From contig JABAKD010000002.1 of the NCBI GenBank assembly GCA_012845835.1, forward strand, positions 24,718,518 through 24,782,517: DNA of 64,000 nucleotides, given 5' to 3'. A model generated the notes under the pieces. The model worked only from the letters and a program-made list of their open reading frames with translations, had not been told where the DNA came from and ran no database searches. Origin of the DNA: Undaria pinnatifida. Its lineage: Eukaryota > Sar > Phaeophyceae > Laminariales > Alariaceae. Shown piece after piece: positions 44,213 through 56,200 of this stretch (position 1 is its first letter; each line of letters begins with the position of its first letter). The translations under genes were made by a program, and so were the position numbers.

Positions 44213-47200
44213 GATGTCTGCCAGGTCAGTGAAAACCTCACGTGTTCCGTCCTTGCATCGTAGGACGCGAGGGTCAACGGTCTTGAGACTACAGCGAATC
44301 ATGAAACAAGTGCACCCCCCCCCCTACCCACCCACCCTATTCTCCCCCGTCCCCCTCCCTCTTCCCTCCTTCGTGCTCACCTAGAGTCTACAGTGCACAT
44401 GTTGAAGACGCACATGATGCCCTCGTCAGCCGAAAACATAAGGTCCCCCGAGCCTATGTAACACTTCAGATGCACCCGAGGCCTCTCACTCGAATCACCA
44501 TCCCCGCCCCCGCCCCCGCCGCCCCCTCCCTCCTCTGGACCTGCGGGATCCTTACCCCCGCCATCCGCCCTCTTTCGGCATCTCTCGGCCATGGTGACGC
44601 ACATCTCCTGCGCGAGCAGGGGTTTGGGTGCAAGGGCGGATGGATGCCGGTCAACAAAAAAAAAACACCGAAAAAAAAAACGAAACAAAACAACAAATCG
44701 ATTCCCTTTTACAAGGGTGTTCACAACTTTGGGGACCAAACGTGCTCGTTTTTTGCCTTACAGTACCAAAAGGGTTGTAAACGAAACACAACCAAAATAC
44801 GAAACACAAAAATGCAGAAAAACGCCCCGCAACAAAATAAACGAAACGAAACGAAACGAAACGAAGGAAACGAAACACGCACAACGGCCTGCGAGATAAC
44901 ACATCAAACGACTTATCGTACCCTCCACTCCTTCTCCACTCAAGCACTCCCAACACCTTAGCACGCCACCACCACAGCACTCCAAACACACCCAACACTC
45001 CAGAAAACTCTAGCGAAGCAAGGCACGGCAAGGCACGGCAAGGCACGGCAAGGCACGGCAAGGCAGCACGGCAAGAGCCAAACCAAGCCAAGCCAAGCCA
45101 AGCCAAGCCAAGCCAAGCCAAGCCAAGCCAAGCCAAGCCAAGCCAAGCCAAGCCAAGCCAAGCCAAGCCAAGCCAAGCCAAGCCAAGCCAAGCAAGCAAA
45201 GCAAAGCAAAGCAAAGCGAAGCAAAGCAAAGCAAAGCAAAGCAAAGCAAAGCAAAGCAAAGCAAAGCAAAGCAAAGCAAAGCAAAGCAAAGCAAAGCAAA
45301 GCAAAGCAAAGCAAAGCAAAGCAAAGCAAAGCAAAGCAAAGCAAAGCAAAGCAAAGCAAAGCAAAGCAAAGCAAAGCAAAGCAAAGCAAAGCAAAGCAAA
45401 GCAAAGCAAAGCAAAGCAAAGCAAAGCAAAGCAAAGCAAAGCAAAGCAAAGCAAAGCAAAGCAAAGCAAAGCAAAGCAAAGCAAAGCAAAGCAAAGCAAA
45501 GCAAAGCAAAGCAAAGCAAAGCAAAAACAAACACACAAATGCCAAAGCAAGGCGAAAGCAGGGCAACATTCCCACATCTCTCTCACCGTGAGGGAAACGG
45601 TGTCGGAGATCATGCCTTCCACGCCGAACATAACGCGCCTCCTGCCCTCCTCCACGTCGGCCGGGTCGAACGCTCGGTAAGGCGTGATCGGAAGAGAGAG
45701 CCGAAAGTCCTCCGACAGCACCTGCGTAGCAAGTTCCAGGACAAAATGTTAAAAAAAAGAAGAAAAAAAATGCACCAGGAATACAACGCAGCATTATTTG
45801 AGAGCAAAAGCCGACGAAAAACAGTTAGAACTGCCAGGTACGTATCATATATACGCATTCCTTTTTTTTGTAACGTGAATACCTGCTGCTACTACGTACG
45901 AGTACTACGACTACTTTCATACCGGTATATCTGTTCTAACCCTCGCCCATACCCCTCCTCCCACCCACCTCCTTCCACACAGCCTCGTCCGTAACGCCAT
46001 CGCATCTCAGGTCCAGTACCTTCGTCAGCGTGCTCGCCCAGCGGCCGATCTGCTCCTGCTCCTCTCTCGAAGCATCTTCTTTCTTGCGCTGTACGGCTGC
46101 CTTTTGGGTTCAAAGAATAAAAAAACACCAAGGACAAAACGAAAAAGGAGACGTTCATGTTCGAAAGTAAAAGCTCATCAATCAAAGGACAACAAACTGA
46201 TGGTGCCTTTTCGTTTTAAAACTTGAATACCAGATGAAAAAAACAAAACGCGTCTAAAACTTGAAACTCAGCAAAGGCAATAAAGTAAAAGCGCCGTTTT
46301 TCGTGTTAAAAAAATAAAATAAAAAAACACACCAAAAACAGCAAACTTGAGTACGCGCCTTTGCGTTTGAATGAGGACAACACACTCAGGGAAAAATGTG
46401 CCGTGCTATAAAAAGTTAAAAACACACCACAAGCAAACAAAAAAAAAGAGGGCAGAATACCACATAACCTGCATAATCGACAAAATCGTTTGCTGGCTGT
46501 GACCGACCCTCGATTCGCTATGGACGACTCTCGGTGTTGGTCGACGTTGGATCAGCATGCTTGGTGGGCCTTGCCGGGCTCTTTGATTTAAATCAATAGC
46601 GAATAGACCGTACGAGGTATTGGTCGTTGATCATTGATGGGGTTGCTACTATTGGACCTAAGGGCCCACGGGCCAGCGAATCGTAATTGGTTTTGGATTT
46701 GGCACCCAGCCAGCTCGCCGATTTTCGGCACAAGATCGGAGTCCTCCCACTGGTTGTCACTGGTTGTTGTTACTGTTGCTGTTGTTTTTATTGCTGTTGC
46801 TGCTACAGCGGTGGTGGTGGTGGTGGTGATGGCGGTGGTGGTGGTGGTGATGGCGGTGGTGGTGGTGGTGATGGCGGTGGTGGTGGTGGATATGGTGATG
46901 GTGTGGGCGCTTGTAAGGATGTCGGTAATGGTGTGGGCGTTGATGTTGGTATTGGTGTTGGTGTTGGTGAAGGCGGTGGCGGTGGTAATCGGGGGGAGAG
47001 GGGGCGGGGGGCGGGGGGCGGGGGGCGGGATTTTCTGGAGGCTATACCTCTCTCGAATTCAGAGAGATACACAATAAAAACTGCTGTACTAACTTGACAT
47101 TCGAGTCACGGGGTTCCAAAGAAAGGAGATTTTGGTGCCAGCCCCTCACATGCGGAAGCAAAACAGGAAACACGCCGCTTGTATATACGTGAAACCTACT

Positions 47201-50200
47201 TTTGGACCATGTCAGAAGCGAGGTCACGTTGAACCGAAATACAACTCGACACGTTTCCGGTGTGTCCGCTCCCGGAACTGCAGCACACATCACTCCAGCC
47301 GACGAGATGCCAGAATTGTTGATGCTTTATCTATAGAAGCTGCAGGTCTCTCGAACGTCGCTCAGGTATATGTAATGGTATGGCCCTTGGAGACTAGCAA
47401 AACTATGGGATCTAGGACACGGAAATGGTAAAAAAGGGTTTCACATGCATGTGAAGGCATGTACATGTAGGAAAAGGGGGATGGTGCAATTGCTTCACGG
47501 ATAAAACTAAGCGCTAAAGAGCGCCCTTGTCTTACAATATTTTACTCGTGTAACAAGTTTTAGGCTTTGAAAATTGGCATTTACTAACAAGGAACGTCCC
47601 GAGCCGCCACACGTCGAAACAGCGACTCAATGGTTTCTGCCTACCGACGAACCAACCAATAAGCAGGACTGGTTGGCAAAAAACCTCCTGCTAGTTGTTG
47701 ATTTTCCTGGTCGAGGCTGGCATTCCGGCCGGCCGGAATATATGTTTAAAACGTCACCCAAATAAAAACTTACTATGCGGGGTGGAGTTAGGGGTGCGTC
47801 GGGGTTCAGGGTAGCCTGGGCGGACGTGCAAGATTTGCCGCCATCGACTGGGAATAAGTTTTTCGCCAGTCCGTCCTGCGTATCGGGGGATTGCTCACAC
47901 AGCATATCCATGGCGGTGTTCGGCTTCGGAGTATTCGGGCGACGCTGTTGCGGCTTGTGGGCAAACCGTCTGCCATCCGCAACCTCAGGTGCTCGTCAAA
48001 TAGGGGTGTCTCGTGTTTCGCCGTTCCTCCGTTTTTCCTTTCGCCAAGCACCAACCTCGAGCCACACAGCTCTAACCTACGGGCTATGACAGAAGAAAAA
48101 AAAAAAAGCGATAATAAATCACCTGACCTGTGGTTGGCATTTAATCTCTCTTGCCACAAAATGATGTACGCAGGACAGGTCCACGTTGGCATGCGTTTTT
48201 TCTTTTAACAGCAAAATACAAGACACAAAGATCCCCTCTCCACGCCAAAAACCAAGGGTGAGCCTGTTTTGAAACTTAGCAGAAAAAACAGCCGGTCGGT
48301 CGGTCGGTCGGTAAAGTCAAACTTCTCGATTGTTTGGTCGCTAACTCTTGGGCCCAAAAGCGTTACGAAAAAACACATATCGTACGAACAGTTCCTAATC
48401 ATCATGTTGATATAACGGTACCATAATAATGCCGCCATTCTGTCGTTGAAATTGTCCGTGCACTTACTGGTATCATAACCTGTAGCAGTATAATGGTTGT
48501 CGAGGTCAAAAAGTTATCGGATTGAGCAGTATGATGGTTGTCGAGGTTAGAGGTGATCGGGATATAAAGGTTTTCGGGTTAAAGGTTATCGGGTTATTTT
48601 ATCGGGTTGTCATTTCTTGCTTTCTACGCCCGAGAAAAAGGCCGGGGCCGCGCCGAGCACTACAGAGCCTTGAGTCGAATGACGTTCCTTTCCGAGCGAA
48701 AAAGTGTCCCATTAAATCGGCGATTACAGCGTCATGCCAAGCAACCCGGGCAGTCGAGGACGGGTACTACTGTATCCATACATGGAGTACCCGTACCTGA
48801 ACGCATTTAATTTTCATAAAAAAACACACGCTGCAACAGCTGTGAGATTGAAGATTTCGCCGATACCCATATTTACAAGCTGTGTGTGCAAAAAACGTCC
48901 GCGCTGACTAAAAGGTATACCAGGTACCAGGTCCAATACGATACTTCTTGATTGCCGCGCACATACCATAGAGGAAGGACGACATGCCATTTGCTTCGCT
49001 GGGTCCTATAGGGGTTAATGTTTATATCATATGATATCATATCCTATGATATGATAAGATATGATACGATATGATATGATATGATATGATATCACATCAT
49101 ATATACCATCCTTGATGGGGACACACAACCCGTAATACGCGCGATCGGAGTGTCACACACAGCTTGCAAAGATGAGTTTCGACATAATATTACCAGGCGG
49201 GTGATATAAAGGGGTGTCTTCTTGCTGCAACCGTCAGATTCGTCCCCTTCAAGGGTTTATAGTTTCCGCGCACATATTGAAATGCTCGCTCCCCCACCCC
49301 CGCCCCTTCCCGATCCCTCTTGTTTAAACGCACCACCTGAAATCAAAATCTGCCAGAGTAGTAAACACTACCAGCCAGCTGATATCATCTCATTATCCAT
49401 CTAGCCATCCATGCCGTAGCTCCAACTCATCTCCCCCCCCCCCCCCTTTGTTCCCCGCCCAGTTCGTTCAAACGCCCCACTTACAATCGAAATCGGCCAG
49501 AGTAATAAACACTAATAAGCCATTGATATCACGTCATTATCTTTCTAGCCATCCATGACGTAGCTTTCATTCATCCCCCCTCCCCCCCTCCAACGCCCCC
49601 TCCTTCCCCACACCCCGCACGATCGCCTAGACCCAGCACCGCGCGTATAGTAGGCCCCTACATATATGATTCATACGCGCGATCGGAGGATCACACACAA
49701 TGTTGCGAACATCAGTGTCGACCAAATCCTTGATTTTAATATTATATGTGACCTAAACCTCTTGAAAACCCTCCCCCCCCCCCCCCCCCCCCCCCGCCTG
49801 TTTTTTTTTTCTCCCTCGCTTTCTCTTGCATAAACGCCCTACCTACTATCGAAATCCGCCAGAGTAATAAACACTTCCACGCCCTGGATATCGCCTCGTT
49901 ATTGTTTCAGAGCCGTCCATACCGCTGCTGCAATTCCCACCCACCCCCGTCCCCAACGCCCCCTCCTTCACCCACCACCCGCACCATCGCCTAGACCTAG
50001 CACCACGCGTATAGCAAACCCCTACATCTATGCGACCTAAAGCCCTCACCCCTCGCCCCCCCCCCCCCCCCCCGCCACATTCCTCCCCCTCCCCCACAAG
50101 AAATATTTATAGTTTCCACGCACAAATAGACCTGCCCCACCCGTCCCCTCCCCCCCCTCCCCCCCTCCCGCCCCCCTTTTGATCAAAATTAGGCCCCCAC

Positions 50201-53200
50201 GTCCTTCAAAACTCCGCCCTCCCCTCACCGGTTATTCGACTTACAGTATTCACTTGATACACTGATGCATTTCCTTCCACAGCTGTCTGATTTTGTCCCC
50301 CTCAGAAACGGGTTTTATAGTTTCCGCGCACAGACTGCCTAACATCACCCTGTTGACCCTGACAGCTACACTGTAGTTGCAAGGGGGGTCGCCGACCTAT
50401 ATCCTCAATGAGGACACACAACCCGTAATACGCGCGATCGGAGTATCACACACAGCTTGCAAAGATGAGTTTCGACAAAATATTCGATCTCACAGCTGGA
50501 GTGTATTTTAATTTTTATAAATAATCTTCGATCTTACAGCTAGAGTGTATTTTCATTTTTTATAATTTTTTATAATATACCACAAATCGATGTGAGTCGA
50601 CGAGGGAAGAAATAGCTGGAATTTTCTCGATAAAAAGGCACGTACCGTATGGGGAGAGGAGAGAACCTGCTGCATGACCCCGGACCTGAATTACGTCTAG
50701 GGAGGAAGAAGGAGAAAGGAAAAACTGCGAATACAATAAACACCATAAGCAAAAACTAAACTAAACTAAACTAGATGCCATGCATGTCGCGCCGCAAGTC
50801 TCCAAAAAGGGGGGGGGGGAGGGGAGACAGGAAAAAAGGGAGAGTTTTCCGATTCGTCGCATCGTTGTTACCCCTGGGTGTGTTATTCGGTGCTTCCGCA
50901 TGCACTGCAGGACACCTAATAGAAAACAGGGCACTAAAAAAGGCAGGCTGCAATTTACAGGAAAACAAGAAACTCAGGAGCCGCTGGACTGAAGTTAGCG
51001 TAGAACGCGGCCTCTCTCCCAAACAAGAAACCCAGCCTACTACTACTGCTGTGCAGGCTGGGTAACAATTTATGGATTTTTCTCGAAGTGTCCTGTACTA
51101 ATGCTGTGCCAGGTATTCAAAAAAAAAAAAATCTAAACACGTAAGCTGTGAGTTCGGAAAAAAATAGGGTCTCGATACTCATCTTTGCAAGTTGCGTGGA
51201 ACACCGGCCGCTCGTTTGTCCTACGGATGTTGTGAGGGTGAACGTCAACAGCAAATTGTAATAATGTTCAGCTACTATCACTACTAATAATATTATGATA
51301 GTTTACCGATCATACTTCATCCCAAGGTAGCAAGTTGTTAGGCTTCCTCAGTGTTGACAGCAATACCAGGTGCAGGGTGTTCCTTCGGCTTGTCGACAGC
51401 GGGCGACACGGCTCGAGCGTTTGTGATCTTCAGAAACGGTGATCGGCCATTTGTCACTTGATTTAGTGATTCCACGTTTCTTGCCTTGCCTGGTGGAAGG
51501 AAAGCTATTGCACTACTATTGCGCAATTAATAACTCTGCTGCTGGTTGATGCTTGATGCTACACGGGTACAGCAGTTACATGACGCGAATATGCATTATC
51601 AGTGCTGATCAAAAACCAGATCTATCTTCGTGCGCTGCCCGCGTCTTACGCCACTGTAACAGCAACGACACGTGGCTGTACGAATAGGCGTGTTGTCACA
51701 GGCGAAAGGGGCACAAGAAGCAACTGCTGCGCCACCTGCAGCAGCAGCAGCAGTAAGAACGAACAACCGTGCGTATAAAACACGTGTCGGCAGTTGGTGT
51801 TGTATGTACTCGGCTTCGAGCGATGCTGCTATTAATACGTCGTAGTGCTAATAATAAGGCTGATTTTTTGTTATTCATATCTGTCAGGCAGGGTGATACT
51901 TAACCTTCCGGGTCGTGGTGCGCAAAGGCTCGGTGCGTCCTCCTTCCAGGGGCCCCAGGAGCCCCCGCGGAGGGCCGCCGGAGATCTCCCGGAGGGTCGC
52001 CCGAGGGTCGCCCGAGGGCCCCCGGAGGGCTACCGGAGGCAAAAAAAAGGACATTGTATGAGTAAATGACGCGTAAGTTATACTCAAAATGTGTGTCTTT
52101 ACACGCTCTTTTCGCCCCCTCGAAGCAGGCGGGCATCAGTCTTTTTCCTGACGTACAGAAACAGCAGTATTACCATACTGATACGAAGTGAAAGAAAATG
52201 AGTACGAAGGCAAAAAAACAAAAAGGAAAACGGAAACGAATTAGCTCAGGGCGAGCATCGCCCAAACAACCAAGCTTCCTCATCCATTTGAAACACCCAC
52301 GACATAAACACAGGTAGTGATATCAGAGGACGTTCGGCGTTGGGACAGTGTCCCGACGTCAGAGTCAGACCAAGACTGACAGGCTGTGTGCGATGCTCCA
52401 CAGCAGCAGCACCAGCAATCCGTTATACCCCCGAGCATCTATTAATACCTATAATACCCTAAGTTTGAGCCTGTGTTGTACCTACCTGAAAGAATAACGA
52501 CTGTTTCGAGTCACGAGTCGGCTTGTCGAGTGTCCGGCTCCGAGTGTCGGAGCATACAGGTATACATCAATATCTATTTTAGAAAAAAAAATGAAACATG
52601 CGGAAAGGAGGCACCTTGAAGATGGCGCCTCCAGCGAAGAAGGCGTTATGTGTATTATTACATCATGCAATTCAATTTTACAAAAGCCCCTGCGTCGGAG
52701 AACAACCTAAACCCACTTTTAGCCGATGGCGAAACGGACCCAAAGAAAAAAATCCCCTACTACTCGTACGGCGAAATGACCGAAAAATATTTCTTCGCGT
52801 ACGGCGAAATCGGACCCATTTTCTTTTTGTTGCTTATCATACGGCAGAAGCGGGGCGGCACAAACAAACGGAGGTGCGGCAAGCCGCACATTGACGCCGG
52901 CATGTGGAGGGCATATAGTGCGCTAAGCGGAATTCTCGCGGAAAGGTGCGCCAGCGGACCGCCGCACGCCCCAAGTATATCCCTGCTGCCAGGTACGTGC
53001 TATGTTTTATCTACGTTTCAAAATGTCGTTTGCACAACGAACCAACGACATCCAGCTTACGCACAACCACATCAGGATAGTGCTGTGAAATAAATCAGCA
53101 TTTTCCGTGATGGGCTAGGGCTATTTCTAGCGTCGGAGCAGCAGCGGAAGAAGCAGCAACAGGAGAAACTAAACAGAGCAGAGCAGCACCGCAGCCGCAA

Positions 53201-56200
53201 TTCCATCAATGAAAAGGGAAGATCAACATGAAACATGAAACGCGGCTGCTGTGGTTGTAACGCCGTGCACCGGCGTAGACCACCACAGACCGCCGTACAC
53301 CGCCGTACACCGCCGTACACCGCCGTGCTTCATGTTCGTACCTCTGGTACAGCAACAATATTGCGGCCACATATCCGCCATTCTTGGGACAAATCTCCGA
53401 CAGATCAAACGTGTTGCCTGTGGGTCAACGATATCTCTTGCCTATGAAGTGCACTACCGACCAGGGCGTAAAATAGGCGTCTGGCTCGTGGTGCGGCCCT
53501 CCGTAGGGGGGAGAACCCCCGGAGGGCCGCCGGAGGCCGTTTTTTTACCATCTATGCGTCAGTATACTCAAATGTTCGTACAAGACGAAATCAACACGAA
53601 AAAAGCCAAAATCAAAATCGCCTGCGGCGAAACAGAAACAGACCCGTTTCTTTTTTCCGTCTGCGGCGAAACAGAAAACAGACCCCCCCCAAAAAAACGC
53701 CTGTGGCGAAAACGACCCGCACAAAAACGGTGAAAAAAGGTGCGTCACGTGGTTAAAAAAAGGCGGGATTTTCGACACAAAGGTGCGCCAGCGCAACATT
53801 TTACCACTTATTTTACATCCTGCTGTCGGCCGTCTCATAACTGATGAGAAAGAACCCCACAAGCAACTTGACCTGTCTTGATAAGAAATTCGACAGCAAA
53901 TAAAAAAAACTGTTGGGTTTTCGAGTTCGTTTCTTGAAACTCGCCCACTTCGCAACAGGGATCTCCGGGGCTCTCCCCTCGCAACGCACGTCTACTCACT
54001 GAGCTAAATACCAGCCGGTCGCCCCGGTGGCGTATCAGGTTATCCTCGAGCCTGGTATAGGCCAGTTTCGTGAGTTCGAGCCCCGCCGAGTGCATACTTG
54101 TATAAATTCGTTTAGACTTTTTCTTGTGCACAAGTTGACTTGCGGAAAGCGCGAGAGCGTGAGTTAGCAACACTCGATGAAAAATCGACGAGCAGTGGGA
54201 TTGCTGAACCCTATGCGCGATAAAAATTGAAGGCAAGAACCGGGGGGGAGAAGGGACGACACCTGTGTCCACGGCTTGTCCAGAAGCCGGAAAGTAGAGT
54301 GTGAGTAAAAAAAAAAATATATATATACTGAGTCTTGTTGGGTAGTGCTATAGAACTACTTGAAAAAAAATATATATATATAGAACTACTTACAAATATT
54401 GATTTCCTGAGAGGCCCTGAGAGGCTTGCATTTTTTTCGCTTTCCACACGAATTTTAAGACATTCTCCTCTCCGGACGGCTGAGCGGGCTCGGATGCCTG
54501 AAACAACGCTTCTCAGCGCTATTATCTTTGTTTTTCAAAATTCAAGTTTAAAAAAACGTTTTTCGGGGAAGTTGAAATTTTTGCTTCCCCCATGTTTGAA
54601 ACTCCTGTTTCTTGGAATACCACATACACCTGGACACCGCCTCCTTTCGTTACTTGCGGAACGGTCCAGCTTTTCTTTGATAAAAGCTTCCATCATACCA
54701 GAGGTCCAGCCTGATATCATCAGCTTGGCCCATCACATCATCAGCTCAGCTCCGCCCGGCAGCGCCCAGCAGCGCTAGCTCAGCAGCGTAGCACCGTGCA
54801 GTGCCGCTCCCTGGCGTGCCTTGGCGTGGCGTGCCCTGGCGTGCGATGCGATGCTGTGCGGTGTTGTGCGGTGCTGTGCCGTGGTGAGTGCTTTGCTGTA
54901 CTTACTCTCATTTTTTGTTGAATCACAATAAAAATGCACCCCCACAGCTACATATAGCTCACAGCAGCGGAGCGCCGTGCGGTGCCTTTCCCTGCGGTGA
55001 TGTTTCATGCTGCGCTATGCTTTTTTCGAACATACAGCAGTACCACGTATATGATGCGAAATACCAGGTACAAGGTACCGGTATGTACGTGTTTTTGTAC
55101 TCGTCTTGTCAGATTTCTTCAAAGTTGATTGCCCTCTCTCGGTCCCTACTTGTATGGGGTTTTTTTTCAGTTTTTCCCCTCCGCAAATTACAACCGCACT
55201 CCCGATCAGAATGTGACATCGCCAACAAGCATACAGCACAGCAGTGCACAGAACAGGGCAACTATTAATAGCTCTGCAAAAGCAACTCTTGGCATTATCA
55301 ATTCGCTGGTCGCATCAACTCATGGGCCTCTTCTTTCTGCACCCTTCACGTACATATTTTGGTTGCATTCTTCCTTGCTCGAGCGAACCGGGCGGCGTCA
55401 GCCGCGCGCGGGGCGGAGCACTTGCGTTGTCTTCACACTAAACCGTTATTTCCACCCAACGACATGTACACCCAGAGTCGGGCCGCCAGAGTCCGTGCTG
55501 ATCCATCCTAAAGATGCATATTCTGTGGTCACAGACTGTGTGTGTGTGTGTGTTCTTCACATTAAACCGTTCTTCTACTCGTCGACATCCAGCACACCCA
55601 GTGTCCGTACTGATTACTGTGAAACAGAGTGAACCAAACAGTCGCAATCCATCAAGGTAGGGCAAGTTAAGTACTAGCGTGCCGGGTACGAAAACACAAC
55701 AAAGCAAGCCAGATCATAAAGAAGAAAAAAAGAAAAAAGGAAGAAAAAAAAAAAAGAAAAACAAACGACCGGTGTTCTGAAGAATGTGATGCAAGATCGG
55801 AAAGGAAAGGAAAGGCTGCTATTGCCATAGGAACACCATACGTGCTGAAGGATAATATCCGGCGGAAGGCCATCTCCCATGGCCAGGGGTTTCGTTAGTG
55901 GGTGAGCTTGCGCAAGTCCCACACTACCCGGAAAGATGACATTCCGGGTGGCTATCTCCACCGAAACTGACCCTCAGGGGACAGGCCGGGTCGACATACA
56001 CACGCATCCGTATACAACGGCAGCTTGCGCTGCCGGGGTTGTAACGAAGACCACTGATAGGGACAGCTTACGCAATACCTACAATGGGACCCGAAGGGTG
56101 CGCCAGCTAGCGTTGGGCTGCGAAAGCAACTGAGTTGAATCGACACACGACGCGTATGGAAATACGGGGAAGTGTGGTGAGCTAAAGCTTTATTTTTCCC

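Noticed and set aside
44651-45794. Long minus-strand reading frames of 174-356 codons rich in Ala/Leu/Cys/Phe
   Set aside because: They translate the GCCAA and GCAAA arrays, whose unit gives no stop in several frames. Only the exon at 45,587-45,721 inside this span has conserved motifs and splice sites.
52598-53093. Overlapping 98- and 147-codon frames
   Set aside because: Two frames overlap in a region of repeated GGCGAAA motifs inside bZIP intron 1; I cannot see a domain or good splice sites.
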